DNA of 64,000 nucleotides from Ascarosepion bandense. Its lineage: Eukaryota; Mollusca; Cephalopoda; Sepiida; Sepiidae. The DNA lies in the NCBI GenBank assembly GCA_037127315.1, contig JBBBDQ010001269.1, forward strand, positions 1,502,501-1,566,500, read 5' to 3'. A program made the position numbers and the translations under genes. Position 1 is the stretch's first letter. The number at the start of each line of letters is the position of its first letter. A model generated the notes under the pieces. That model was not told the origin of the DNA. It did not search any database and saw only the letters and a program-made list of their open reading frames with translations. Below, one piece after another: positions 20,697-32,329 of the stretch.

Positions 20697-21229
20697 CAGG
20701 GGGTTACATAGGAGGAAAATTATGAGAAAGAGTGACAGTTTATATGGGGTGTAATAGAAGTGGATAAGAGAAGGATGAGAATACTGATGAGATTGGAGTG
20801 GACGGAGAAAGAAGCAGGAGAGAGAGGATGCTGGTTAGTGAGATAGGTGATGACTATTGCCTTTACATTGAAATTCTTGGAGATTATAGCTGTCGGGAAG
20901 ACAAGTAAATGGAAGAGAATTTCATAGGCGGCAAGTGTGAGAAAAGAAGTTAATGGAGTTGAAATTGCGTTTAGAATTTATTGGTTTCACAGTAAAAGTG
21001 TGTGACCTATTTGGTCATCTTGTGGCTCGAGTAAATCTATATGTAGGAGGCAACAGTGAGCTAAGTTCATCTGGGCAGAAGCCGTGAAAGTATTTGTAGA
21101 AGAGACACAGGGAAGCCACATCGCCGCGGTGAGAAAGTGACTGTATCCAAGCTGCCAAGTCGGAACCTATCACATTACAGATTCTCCGTTGGATCTTGTC
21201 AAGGACACCTAGGTGGATAGCAGTATTGT
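20697..21229 (-). pseudogene. Jockey-like LINE, right part of interrupted copy
   Basis: It continues the tail from 18778: GGGGGTTACATAGGAGG, 3' UTR, then the C-terminal coding region in many broken frames, up to the LDKIQRRI-like segment near 21190-21215. It ends abruptly where a plus-strand tail begins. Confidence 0.75.
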
Positions 21230-21318
21230 ATTCCTATTCTTCTCTTGCTCCTTTCTCTGACACCTCCTGTAACTGCTCCGTCTTTTTCCGCCTTGCTTGG
21301 GATGAAACTATTAAACAA
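21230..21318 (+). mobile_element. Jockey-like LINE 3' tail, opposite orientation
   Basis: CTCTTGCTCCTTTCTCTGAC, CCTCCTGTAACTG, GCCTTGCTTGGGATGAAACTATTAAACAA: a plus-strand 3' tail abutting the 5' end of the minus-strand copy. Confidence 0.75.
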
Positions 21319-21640
21319 ATACTGTATCGGCCCTAAATCTCTTTTTCACCTTAACCACTACTTCTTTATTTCTTTCTTCTAAGATTCGTTTTCGGGTAGT
21401 ACGGGTGTGATTGTATATCTCCACTACATCCTGTCAATAATAGCTCTTAGTAATTTTTTATTAAATTCCCGCGCACTCTCTGTCTTTCTATACATTCCCA
21501 CAAGCTCATAAGATAAGTGACCCTATTCTGCAGCCTTTTACTTTTGCCTCCAATATGACCTTGTCAGTGTCAACATTTGTAAACCGTTTTTCTCATGTAT
21601 CTAATAATTGACAGATGTCTCCATCTGGTTCTGAGTATAA
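21319..21640. other. Unassigned spacer
   Basis: A minus-strand stretch with one stop reads ELVGMYRKTESAREFNKKLL, which looks protein-like, but I recognise no family. Confidence 0.3.
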
Positions 21641-22290
21641 GTATTCATGTTCTTTCCTTTTTACTTTAGATTCCCGCTTTGCTTAGGCGATTCATCCATA
21701 CCATTCCCAGCATCCTTCGATAGAAATACATTTCTGTTGGTTTCTGGCTTCTTTTCATCTAAGAAAATTTCCAATATTCACTAACATACAGAAAAATCTT
21801 ATTGGAAACAAAGGAAATAGTGCCGCATTGCGATTTGATATATGTCCTTCGTATGGCAGTAAATGTGGGGCGATCTCATCAAGAAACGACTCGAGGCAAC
21901 AGCAGAAATGTGGTTTTACAGAAGAATGCTGTAGATACAATGGACTGAGCACATGAACAACGATGAGGTGTTGGCGCTTATGCAAACGAGAAGAAAACTC
22001 ATAACATCAGGAAGAGACAGCTGAGGTTCCTGGAAAACGTGATGAGGAAAGAGTGTCTGAAGAATTTAATACTCACAGGACGGATAGATGAAAAAAAAGA
22101 TAGAGAAAAACAGCGTGAGATACATTTGATAGGCCTGAGCAAATGGAAAACGGAGCGTGGATTAGGAGAGATACTAAGAGGGAAAATACTGAGAGCGACA
22201 AGAGACAGGACCAAGTGGAAGTACATGAGTCCTGAAGAGAATAGGCACAAAAAAGAAGATAGATGGATTGATACGACGTAGCAGTTAAGT
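21640..22290 (+). pseudogene. RTE-like LINE C-terminal fragments, opposed pieces
   Basis: About 21.80-22.25 kb on plus carries the post-RT signature in broken frames: LLETKEIVPHC-like, RLEATAEMWFYRRML, RQLRFLENVMRKECLKNL, TGRIDEKKDREKQ, LRATRDRTKWKYM. A short minus-strand piece of the same family lies at about 21.67-21.79 kb. The minus frames over it are shadows. Confidence 0.7.
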
Positions 22291-22360
22291 ACTGTTTCAT
22301 TTGTTTCCAACGGAATTCTCCTGTCTTCGTTCAAATGCTACCACCTTCTGCAAAAAGTAA

Positions 22361-22362
22361 AT

Positions 22363-22452
<90 letters not shown>
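22361..22452. repeat. (CA)n/(AT)n microsatellite
   Basis: CA repeats, then pure AT from about 22410. Confidence 0.98.
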
Positions 22453-22456
<4 letters not shown>

Positions 22457-23135
22457 CCTTTCACGGCATTCTACTGCCACTGTTGCGCAGGGGGTTACAT
22501 AGGGGAAACTGATGAGAAAGAGGGGTTAGTTATAGGAAATGTCAGGAAGAGGGTAATAGACGGATGAGGATACCAATGATGGGGGTGGAGTAGATGAAAA
22601 AAGAACTTGAGAAAATAGATGCGAGTTGGTGTGATAGGAGATGTCTATTGACCTTACATTTAAATTCCTGGAGATTGTAGCTGTCAGGGAAGCAAGTATA
22701 TGGAAGCGAATGCAACAGGTGGGAAGTGCGTGAAGAGAAGCTGTTAGAGTAGAAATTGCGGTTACATTTTATCGGTTTCACTGTAAAAGGGTGGGATCTA
22801 GTTGCTAGTCTTATTGCTCATGTAAATTCATACCTAGGAGGCGCTAGTGATCTAAGTTCATTGGAGTAGAAGCCGTGAAAATATTATAGAAGAGACACAG
22901 GGAAGCACGTCACGCCGGTGAGACATCGGCTGCAGCTGAGCTGCTAAGTCGGTATCGATCACATTATAGATTCTCCGTTGGATTTTGTCAAGAACCCCAC
23001 CCCGAGATGAATTGCAGGGGCACCCGACCAGATGTAGTAGCAGTATTCAATACAAGGGCGGATGGTAGATTTAGATACATGCAGGGTGTAAAAACTTTCT
23101 GGCTCTACACAGTGAACAGACCTTCTTAGCAGCGT
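22453..23135 (-). pseudogene. Jockey-like LINE 3' fragment
   Basis: The tail (ATCCTTTCACGGCATTCTAC, CACTGTTGCGCAGGGGGTTACAT) followed inward by the C-terminal region (KCNRNFYSNSFSSRTSHL, LPYTCFPDSYNLQEFKCKVN) and, in broken frames, the LDKIQR and EYC segments. It ends near 23135 within the SLCRA region. Confidence 0.8.
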
Positions 23136-23139
23136 ATTT

Positions 23140-24140
23140 ATATCAGCAAAAGATAAAAATAAATCTAATGAATAGTGGTCTAAAATATCAGCATTTTAAA
23201 TCCTATTATCTTTCTAGACTCGACTTTGGCTGCAGTGGGATATTCCAAAACTCGATGCCACAAAGCTGATAAGATGTTTATTGCATAAGACGAGAACAAC
23301 AGAGAGATATTTGCGAAAAGAAAATATTTCGTTAACTATCAGGCATCGCACATATATTGGTATGTAAGTATGAGCGCTTGACGTTGTTGATGAATTTAGA
23401 TAGTAAAAACATCAGAGGAAATCTTTCACAGAAACATTTTGAATATAAACCGGGTATTTATACGCGGCTAAGAGTAAGGCAGACCTATCAGTTCAATCTG
23501 TGAGATCGAGTTGCGATAAAGAAAATCGATAACGTTTTTACGTCACTGGATTTTCTTTTATTGATTTCTTCGCACGAGTTTTGTCAATTTCCGCCTTGAT
23601 ATTCAAATGGGCTAAAAATGTTTGATATAATTTGCGTTTCCATTAGCACGATAGGTTGAAGATAAATGCATTGGATATTTTTTAACGCCACTGGAAGCAT
23701 CTATTTAGTTTTCAGCGATAATTTACTTGTTGAATAAATTACGGACCGATATTTGATTTGCCTAAAGTTTTCTATCCAGTGTTTTTTGGACAATAGCAGA
23801 TGTAAGAATCTTTCTAATAATCATGCCAAAGAGAGAGTTGGATTAAATAAGGCTATAACCTTTGAAGTAGGATTCTCTAGGTCGATGATTAATTAAATGT
23901 TTTTTTTTTCTAGTTTTGACTTTCACAGATTCAGAAGTAAATGAGTTATGAGGCAAGGAATTTGAATTTAGTCATTTTTTTATGGATAGGCTTGGAAATA
24001 TTAAAATCTAAATCCGTTTAATTTAATTTTCTTTTATATATTTTTTTATATATAATGCATCTATTATGGGAATATCATGTTTTCGTCATTATTTCAAATA
24101 AACGTTGTTTTAAATTCATGTCAGTTCCCTGTACAAGTTT
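23140..24140. other. No feature recognised
   Basis: AT-rich, apparently unique sequence; no frame or repeat stands out. Confidence 0.5.
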
Positions 24141-24149
24141 TACTTGGCC

Positions 24150-24678
24150 ACATAACACAGTGCTTTGCTGCTCTATTGTCGGGCAATCTGAGGCTGCGCC
24201 GTTTCTCTCATTAGCCCGGTGTCTCTTCTACCAATACTTTCACGGCTTCCGCTCCGATGAACTTAGCTCACTGGTGACTCCTATATATGAATTTACTCGA
24301 GCTACAAGATTAGCAACTAGGTCCCACTCTTTTACTATGAAACCAATGAATTGTAAAAGCAAATTCTACTCCATCAGCTTTTTTTCTCGCATTTTCCGCC
24401 TGTGAAATTCCCTTCCGCATACTTATTTTCCCGGCAGCTATAATCTCCAAGAATTTAAATGCAAAGTCAATAGTACATCTCTTATCTCATTAACCTGTAT
24501 CCTCTCTCTCATGCTCCCTTCTTCGTCCACCCCACTCTCATCAGTATTCGCTTCCTTCTCTTACTCTCTTCCTGACACCCCCTGCAATCTCTCACTCTTA
24601 ATAACTTTCCTCCTATGTAACCCCCTGCACAACAGTCGAAAATACCTTGCTTGGGGCGACACGATTATAAAAAGGAAA
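24150..24678 (+). pseudogene. Jockey-like LINE 3' fragment
   Basis: The frame 24055-24405 ends in the C-terminal signature (LFYQYFHGFRSDELSSLVTP, ATRLATRSHSFTMKP, KFYSISFFSRIFRL). The 3' UTR and tail CCCCCTGCACAACAG, CCTTGCTTGGGGCGACACGATT follow. The copy starts near 24150. Confidence 0.8.
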
Positions 24679-25125
24679 TAAAATTTCTATACTATTATAA
24701 GGTGGATATAAAATGGGGGATCAATTCTAAATTACAATCAATATATAAACTGATCCCTCACTTTAAGGCCAGTGTCATCCTTCTCTTACCCACTTTCTGA
24801 TACCCCTATAACTTGTCACTCTTTCTCATAACATTCCTTCTATGTAACCCCTGCACAACAGTGGCAGTAAAATGCCTTGCTTGGGGCGACACGATTATAA
24901 AATAAAATTTCTATACTATTATAAGGTGGATATAAAATGGGGGATCAATTCTAAATTACAATCAATATATAAACTGATCCTCACTTGGAAGTCAGTGTCA
25001 TCTTTTCTCTTACCCACTTTCTGATACCCCTATAACTTGTCACTCTTTCTCTAACATTCCTTCTATGTAACCCCCTGCACAACAGTGGCAGTAAAATGCC
25101 TTGCTTGGGAGCGACACGATTATAA
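24679..25125 (+). repeat. Tandem duplication: palindromic linker plus LINE tail, two units
   Basis: Unit 1 is about 24679-24895 and unit 2 about 24898-25122. Each holds AATTTCTATACTATTATAAG, the hairpin GGGGGATCAATT...AAACTGATCC (24714-24760, 24939-24983), then ~125 bp of the LINE 3' tail ending in GACACGATTATAAA. The array directly continues the LINE at 24150, so that element's tail is present three times. Confidence 0.9.
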
Positions 25126-25267
25126 AAAAAGCCCATTTTGGTGAGAAGTCTAGTTATACACCCAGCAACAGTAAAGGGCGGACCATTCTAAGAGTCAATG
25201 AACTCTTTTGTAGGGTGAACTGCCACAATGAGCTAGACTAGTTTTCATAGCTATATATGCAAGTAGT

Positions 25268-25345
25268 GCGGTGACGTCACGACACTGCATATCTTCAGTC
25301 TATCAAACCGAAGGGTTTGATAGACTGAAGACATCGGCCAGCGGT
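25268..25345. repeat. Perfect 18-bp hairpin beside a CRE-like palindrome
   Basis: TCTTCAGTCTATCAAACC (25292-25309) and its exact reverse complement (25314-25331) flank the loop GAAG. Immediately upstream is GTGACGTCAC (25271-25280), a perfect CRE-type palindrome. No gene nearby explains either. Confidence 0.85.
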
Positions 25346-26330
25346 TTCACCTGATGGTACCCATGACAAATGCAAACCTTTAAATTCGAGCATACCGGCT
25401 GTGGGTTGACTTGGGGAGGGTGATTTCTAATTCTGTTTGCTTTCGACCTACTAAGAGTGAATTAATACCTCTTAGTCTATATATTTGCTATGAACTTGTC
25501 AGATACGCGACCCTAAAAACCCGACACGGTCATGTGACTGTTATTTTTTATGAGGACGATGATCGTCAAATGAATAAATCGTCACAGCCCACATTTAAAT
25601 TTGAAGATGGATTGACAGAAAACAAACATAGTCGAACTTGTTTAATTGTAATTAGAGGAATCGTGCTGTTGAGATCACGTGACTTTGTAAAAAGTATTAT
25701 CTATATGGGTACACAATATGAATTTGGGTCAGAAAAGAAAAATGTCTGACAGTGTGCTTCGTTGGTGGCTTTGAAAAATAATGATACTTTTTTGGTTTAC
25801 ATTTTCCGCCATATTTCAAATTATGTTTAAAACTGCTCATAGACTGAGGTTGTTGTTGCTACCCGCTTTCTACAATTTCACACAGATTAATTAGTTTCCT
25901 TTGCTTGGTATGACTAATGTTTTATTGTTTGCTTAATATTTATTATGTGGTAATGAAATTATACGGTGAACAAAAAAAAATTACTATTTGTGAAAAATTA
26001 AAATGGCTTCTGTCAGCCAAGATTGATCCAAGGGCAATTTGGCTCCACTTAGTCAAGCCTACCACAACGACATTAAAGCTTACCCGTTTTACATCTGATT
26101 TGGGTGTTGTATCTTCAATATTCGTCAATAGATCCACATTTGTGACTCATCATATTTTCTTCATTTGCGTAGAAATAACTGTTGGAATTTTTGTGTCCGT
26201 TACATTCTGTGGAAACCCCAGGAGTGACTTATGCACAAATATCTTTGGAAAAGATATTTATCCGCCGCTTCTCCCTCCGGCTATAGGTTAAATACAAGAC
26301 AAATTGAGCTCTATAGATCTGGTTGCCTAA
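25345..26330. other. Unassigned region with two plus-strand open frames
   Basis: The frames 25411-25749 (112 aa, with an acidic FYEDDDRQMN stretch) and 25917-26291 (124 aa) have no recognisable domain, repeat match or splice context. I do not call either a gene. Confidence 0.3.
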
Positions 26331-26337
26331 CATTGTA

Positions 26338-26865
26338 GTGCAGTAGATACGACAAATCGGGGAACCGAGATTGAATTCCAGTTGAAATCCTTGCATTCAC
26401 TTATGCACAAATACTCTTGGGAAAGGTATTAATCCGTCTCTTCCCTCCAGTTATGGGTTAAATAATACAACAGACTGAATTCTATAGCCTTGGCTGGCAA
26501 CCAGTCTACAGCAGAAAGTAATCTACTACGGGATAATCTTCTGCCCAGACAGTCATGTCTCTTTCGAGACATGATCGCCCAGGCAGGTATCACGTATGGC
26601 ACTTAACTGACTGACTGAATATAATAGTTTGAATCATGATTAAGGCTTCTACTGGGCATAAAAAGAGGGATCAGTTTTATATTATTTTAAAATAATAAAC
26701 TGATCCCCCGCTAATTACTACTTAATAATAAAATACACCTATTTTTCTTACAGCTATGGGTCGAATAACAGGACAGATTGGGGATAATCTTCTGCCCAGT
26801 CAATCATGAGACATGATCGGCCCAAACGTGTATCAGGTATGGCATTCAACTGTCTCATATAGGAC
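26338..26865 (+). mobile_element. Composite SINE A dimer with hairpin linker, copy 1
   Basis: Full SINE A (about 26338-26626), a ~130-bp linker with the GGGATCAGTTTTAT / ATAAACTGATCCC palindrome (26667-26710), then a second 3' SINE segment (about 26756-26860) that restarts at CAGCTATGGGTCGAATAACAG and has an internal deletion. Confidence 0.85.
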
Positions 26866-26869
26866 AGGT

Positions 26870-27090
26870 TCTACATAGACTTCACTTTCCGGTTCAAAAG
26901 CGTCTCCACGTGGGTAGTGAATCATATTCTACCCTCCAATCTCTTTGTCAAAGTTGAAAGGTCGCAAGGTGCTCGCTGCTGGAGTGCTTAACTCTATGGA
27001 AAATATTCAGACTATTCATATTCCTTAGTTTCGACCAGTTTTAGTTTTCAGACCCGATATGCTACGCACATTGTACCGAGCCACACTCAT
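26870..27090. other. Unassigned spacer
   Basis: No gene recognised. Confidence 0.4.
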
Positions 27091-27094
27091 TTTC

Positions 27095-27260
27095 TTTGTA
27101 TTACATTGATGAGATGTAAGTTCCACAGGAACAGCGTCTCACGAATTGCTGCTTTGTGGAATCCACTCGCAAGAGGATGCTTCTCCGGTCACTCAAACTT
27201 AACCTATTCAAGTCTAGGGTTAATCGTTATCTTTCCCACATATCCCCGTTAATTGTGATC
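27095..27260 (+). pseudogene. LINE C-terminal fragment, second jockey-like subfamily
   Basis: It translates to HRNSVSRIAALWNPLARG and, after breaks, FKSRVNRYLS-like text, the end of a jockey-type ORF. It is distinct in sequence from the main jockey-like family. Confidence 0.6.
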
Positions 27261-27304
27261 TTGGTCCGTGTGCATACATGCTGTCATACATGATCAATTG
27301 CCAC

Positions 27305-27900
27305 TGTTGTTCATCTCAGTGTTCTCGACATGCTCCAAAGAAGAATCTCTGATGTGATAGGTCCCGATTTGGTAGCTCGACTCCAAACACTTTCTCACCC
27401 GCGGGATGTGGCTTCCCTCTGTCTGTTCAACAAGTATATTCATGGCTTCTGCTCCGACGAGGTTAAGTCACTAGTGCCACCGCCACTGGAATTTACTCGT
27501 GCAAGCAGACTGGCAACAATGCAATCAAATGCAGCCGTCAACTCTACTCCAATATCTTCTTTTCACGCACTTCCCGCCTGTGGAACTCCTTTCCTTATAC
27601 TTGCATTCCTGACGGCTACAACCTCCTGAAACTTAAATGTAATATCAATTCCCATCTCTTATCTACTTGACTCCAGTTCTTTCTACATCACACTGTATAT
27701 CTTGTTCTTTTCCTTTCTCTCTAACTTCGCAACTGTCTTCACACCTGTCTTCCCATCCTTCTCTTGACCTTTCTCTGATACCCCCTGTAACTGGTCCGTC
27801 TTACTTTTTATTCTCCTTTCTCTAAACGTTTACTTTTATGTAGCCCCCTGCGCATAAGTGACGGTACCGCCCTGCTTGGGGTGAAACAATTAAAAAAATG
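27305..27900 (+). pseudogene. Jockey-like LINE 3' fragment
   Basis: The frame 27330-27629 starts in LDMLQRRISDVIGPDLVARLQ and continues through LFNKYIHGFCSDEVKSLVPP and a frameshifted end. The 3' UTR and the tail CCCCCTGCGCATAAGTGACG, GCTTGGGGTGAAACAATTAAAAAAA follow. It is 5'-truncated. Confidence 0.85.
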
Positions 27901-27956
27901 ACACAAAAAAATGTCCACATTTGCTTGATATTTTCTGTATTTGACAAATAGCCAGC

Positions 27957-28565
27957 CAGTTAAGTGCCATACGTGATGCACGCTTGGGCGATCATGTCTT
28001 GAAAGAGACATGACTGACTGGGCAGAAGAGTATCCCGCAGTAGGCTGCCATTGGTTTCTGCGGTAGACTGGTTGCCGACCAAGACTATAGAACCCAATCT
28101 GTCCTTTCATTTGACTCATCGCTAGAGAGGGAAGAGATGTATTATATTATTACATAGTAATTACTGGGGGATCAGTTTATTACTTCATAACAATATAAAA
28201 CCGAACCCCCACTTTATGACCAGTAGAAGCTTTAATCATGATTCCAACTATTATAATCAGTCAGTCAGTTAAGTGCCATACGTGATACTCGCTTGGGCGA
28301 TCATGTCTCGAAAGAGACATGACTAACTGGGCAGAAAACTATCCCACAGTAGGTTGCCATTGCTTTCTGCGGAAGACTGGTTGCCTGCCAAAGCTATAGA
28401 AGCCCATCTGTCCTGTTATGCAACCCATAAGTGGAGGGAAGAGACGGATTAATACCTTTTCCAAGGGTATTTGCGCGTAAGTGAATGCAATGAATTCAAC
28501 TGGAATTCAAACTCGGCTCCTCGATTTCTCGTTCCGAGCCGATACCCACTGCACCACAACGCACA
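27957..28565 (-). mobile_element. Composite SINE A dimer with hairpin linker, copy 2
   Basis: On the minus strand: full SINE A (about 28565-28263, tRNA-like head with box B near 28520), linker (about 28262-28136, palindrome at 28164-28213), then the second 3' unit (about 28135-27957). Same order and breakpoints as copies 1, 3, 4 and 5. Confidence 0.9.
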
Positions 28566-28574
28566 GCACATATC

Positions 28575-29150
28575 TTTAGATACCGATTAAAGTTATCTAT
28601 TATACCTTCTTGTTTTTAAATTACTTTCTTCATTTTCTTTCAGTTTTATCACTCTCTTATCAATACTGTATCTTCCGCAGAGCGCATATTGTGAAAGCTA
28701 TATGTGCTGAACATAAATTTTGTTATGTTTCTAATCCTCTTTAGATCGTCGTGTTGGAAAGATTAATCCTTCTTAAATTTGTCTGCTAGTCAGGTTCTAA
28801 GAACTGAGTTAGATATTACACCACAATTGGCTGGCGATGATTAAGTATATTACGAATGATTATTAAGCTCTATATAACGGAAGAATGTACAGGCAACAAC
28901 GACAGAAACTACTAATGGAATAAAAAGCAAAATTCAAATATTGATAAAAAAAAACAAAATGTCTGCCACTGTCTTTTTGTTTGAGTCGTGTTGAATTGAA
29001 TCGCTTTTTTATTAATAATTCATATCCTTGTTGTCAACTATTGTCGTTTGTTTCTACAAAGAACATTAATTAAAATGCCAAGATGTTCACAGAATTAGTT
29101 CACATCAGGAAAATTATATTTCAACGAACGAGACTATGTCATTAAAACTT
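28575..29150. other. No feature recognised
   Basis: AT-rich spacer. Confidence 0.5.
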
Positions 29151-29152
29151 CA

Positions 29153-30330
29153 TTTCTTTTATGTGGCATGTCTCTTCAGGACGTAGGCGATCATGGCTTT
29201 CCACATCTCCATCTCCCTGGTGGCTCTTAGCACGCTTTCTCCTGTTACACCATGCAACCTCCGTTCTGTCATCCACTAGCTCAAGCCCATAAATCTAGAA
29301 TATAAATGTATAGAAACTAACATGGCCACAAAATGAGGGATCAGTTTATATATTGATTATGATATAGAATTGATCCCCCATTTTATACCCACATTATAAT
29401 TTCTTATAAACAGTTGGCATAGATATTCTTCTATGTGCCTTGTCCTTTCAGGACGTAGGCGATCATGGCTTTCCACATCTCCCTCTCCCTGGTGGCTCTT
29501 AGCACGCTTTCTCCTGTTACACCATGCAACCTCCGTTCTGTCATCCACTAGCTCAAGCCCATAAATCTAGAATATAAATGTATAGAAAATAGTATGGCCA
29601 TAAAATGAGAGATCGGTTTATATATTGATTATGATATAGAATTGATCCCCCATTTTATACCCACATTATAATTTCTGATAAACAGTTGGCATAGATATTC
29701 TTCTATGTGCCTTGTCCTTTCAGGATCATGGCTTTCCACGTCTCCCTATCCCTGGTGGCTTTTAGAATGCCTTCTCCTGTTACCCCATGCAATCCATGCG
29801 TTCCGTCATCCACCTGATTAGTTCCTTCAAATATGTTATCTGTTGCTTTTCCCAGTCTCTTTTTCCTTCTATCTGGCCTGTTAGTATCAGGTTCTCCAAG
29901 CCCACCTTCCCAATTGCTTGTCCTAGAAACTTCAGCTGTCACTTCCTGATGCTCAGTATTAATTTACTTTTTGTTTTCATCATTTCGAAGACTTCATCAT
30001 TGCTCACAGGCTCGATCCATGTTATCCACGGCATCCTTCTGTAGAACCGCATTTCAGTTGCTTCAAGTTTTTCCTTCGTCTTTGATTATATTGTCCAGCA
30101 TTCACTGCCATATTGAAGAACTGACATCACATAGCATTCCAGTACTCTCTTCCTTGTTTCTAACGAAATTGTCGTTTCTTAATACCATACTCAACTTCTG
30201 GAATGCTTTCTTCGCCATGCAAATTTGCCTTCGGATTTCTGTGTCGCACTTTGCGTCTTCTGTTATAACACTTCCCAGATATTTAAATTGTTGTACCTGC
30301 TTGATTTTAGCATTCCCGACCTAGCAGTCA
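29153..30330 (-). mobile_element. RTE-like LINE 3' region with its tail repeated three times
   Basis: On minus, the LINE runs from about 30330 (near GTCGGGAATGCTAAAATCAA) to the 3' tail at about 29700. Frames are broken; KQQITYLKEL-like and GEGILKATRDRETWKAMI are seen. The ~120-bp tail then recurs at about 29423-29560 and 29153-29280, each separated by the palindromic linker (hairpins 29608-29653 and 29336-29380) plus TTTCTATACATTTATATTC. Confidence 0.85.
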
Positions 30331-30785
30331 TTAAAACATTGAGTTTGATAAAATATTTTGTTAAGACATATTCGGTTTGATTTGATTTGTTTGTTTAAAA
30401 GTATATCATCTCTTTATGGGTCATAAGAAATTATATTTTCTTGTGAGATTAGATAGGATGTGCGTTACGGTGCATTGGATATCGGCTCGAAACGAAAAAT
30501 CGGGGAGCCGAGTTCGAATTCCAGTTGAATTCGTTGCATTCACTTACTCACAACTACCCTTGGAAAAGGTATTAATCCGTCTATTCCCTCCACTTATGGG
30601 TTCAATAGCAGGACATATTGGGTTCTATAGCCTTGGCTGGCAATCAGTCTACCGCAGGATGTACTGGCAACCTACTTCAGGAGAATCTTCTGCCCAGTCA
30701 GTCATGTCTCTTTTACGACATGATCGCCCAAGCGTGTATAACCTATGGCACTTAACTGACTGACTGAATGTAATAGTTGAAAACA
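30040..30785. repeat. Duplicated segment, copy 1 (partner 34540-35275)
   Basis: It spans the RTE-like fragment, ~130 bp of otherwise unique DNA and the first SINE A. It matches 34540-35275 at high identity across all three, including rare text such as GACCTAGCAGTCATTAAAA. This is a segmental copy, not independent insertions. Confidence 0.9.
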
Positions 30786-31072
30786 TAATTAAGGCTTCTA
30801 CTGGTTATAAAGTTGGGAATCAGTTTTATATTGTTATGAAGTAATAAACTGATCCCCCATTAATTACTATTTAATAATATGATACATCTCTACCTCCTCT
30901 AGCTATGAGTCAAATAAGAGGAACGATTGGGTTCTATAGCCTTGGCTGGCAACCAGTCTACCGCAGAATGTAATGGCAAACTACTGTGGGATAATGTTCT
31001 ACCTCGTCTGTCATGTCCCTTTCGAGACATGATCGCCCAACGTCTATCACGTATGACACTTAAATGACTGAC
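30462..31072 (+). mobile_element. Composite SINE A dimer with hairpin linker, copy 3
   Basis: Full SINE A (30462-30765; head GTGCGTTACGGTGCATTGG, box B GAGTTCGAATTCC), linker (30766-30897, hairpin 30815-30859), second 3' unit (30898-31072). This is the clearest example. Confidence 0.92.
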
Positions 31073-31149
31073 TGAGATTGGGTAATTTATTTTTTAATAT
31101 GAAAATCTATTACTGTTACCTTTTCATAATATATTTTCATATTTTCATG

Positions 31150-31460
31150 TTTTGACTCCAATTTAGAGGTTTAGGATTTTCCATAGGTGGGATCTTAACA
31201 GTTGATAGAACTGAGTGTCAGAATGAACCTGGCAACAACAGCAATTAGGAAGTCGATTCTCGCTCCTCCGAACCTCTCGTTCCTCAGTCTTTCAGCCTGA
31301 TGAGGTTTATCGTCATACCTACCAGCGTGAACAGCTGAAGAGCAAAGGTGAAGATACGGCCACCCTGAGACGTTTATTTTCGTACTGATACCCTTGCGAA
31401 TAGTTTGAATCACCCATCCCACAGCTGTGTTTAATTTGCAAGACAAGCTAGGTTATCTGC
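31150..31460. repeat. Dispersed repeat J, copy 2
   Basis: Gapped similarity to 5.85-6.05 kb (CAACAGCAAT, CCTCTCGTTC, GATGAGGTTTATCGTCAT). Unknown class. The minus frame 31195-31446 has no motif. Confidence 0.35.
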
Positions 31461-31464
31461 ACCT

Positions 31465-31820
31465 GGGTGGCAGTCAATCTCCCAGAAAGAGATCTCTTAA
31501 TTCGAAATCGTCGTTATAATCGCCTACATTGTGTATAGATAAAATTTTCTATATTCTGTTTGAATAACTGGATTGCGAACAATCCATATCCGTTCATAAA
31601 ACGCTTGAACCCATTTGTACAATTCCTTTTCAAGTTTTTGTTTAATTATTTAAATTTCGAGGGTAGACTGTTTTTGATCTACTGCAAATTTTCGTTTCTA
31701 CTTAGACATGGCTCAACTTGTTTCCACTGAGTCGAACTACACACTATCACCCCTGAGATGCATTACTATGTCACCAATGCTAAAGCTATAGTTCAATAAT
31801 CTATGGTACTTTACGCAGTG
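31465..31820. other. No feature recognised
   Basis: Spacer. Confidence 0.4.
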
Positions 31821-31825
31821 TATAA

Positions 31826-32112
31826 TGAGTGTTGTGGTGCAGGAACGAGAAATCGGGGAGCTGTGTTCGAATTCTAGGTGAATTTTCTGCATTCACTTAC
31901 TCGCAAATACCCGTGGGAAAGGCATTAATCCGTCTCTTCCCTCTAGCTAAGAGTTAAATAACAGGACATTTTGGGTTCTGTATCCTTGTCTTGCAACCAG
32001 TCTACCACAGAAATTAATGGCAACCTACTGCGGGATAATTTTCTGCTCAGTCAGTCATGCTCCGTTTGGAGACATGATCGCCCAATCATGTGTCACTTAA
32101 CTGACTGATAAT
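31826..32112 (+). mobile_element. SINE A, single unit
   Basis: tRNA-like head (GTTGTGGTGCAGG, a shortened A-box region), box B GTGTTCGAATTC, CORE-like body, CTACCACAG, the 3' hairpin with mutations, and CACTTAACTGACTGA. No linker or second unit. Confidence 0.88.
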
Positions 32113-32329
32113 GAGAAATACTCAAAATAAGTAAAATAAAGTTTACATTGATGAGCCTACACATACGAGCGAAGGGGAGAGGGCGTTGAAATTTAAAACT
32201 TTTAAATGATATTTTGTGGGGTAAATAGTATCTTCCTAATTTCATTTCTTTTTCTCGCCCTTTCATTGTTTACCGTGTTTGTTCATATGTATTACACATT
32301 GTGCTGATATAAGATTTTTCGTTTAGAAT

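Noticed and set aside
20697..21318. Twin-primed 5' inversion of a single LINE
   Set aside because: Both pieces carry a 3' tail, which one inverted insertion would not have.
25411..25749. 112-aa frame as a host gene
   Set aside because: No domain, no homologous copy in the window and no splice context; one unsupported frame is expected by chance in this length of sequence.
31320..31350. Hammerhead at CCTGATGAGGTTTATC
   Set aside because: No GAAA element or stem III follows; it belongs to repeat J.
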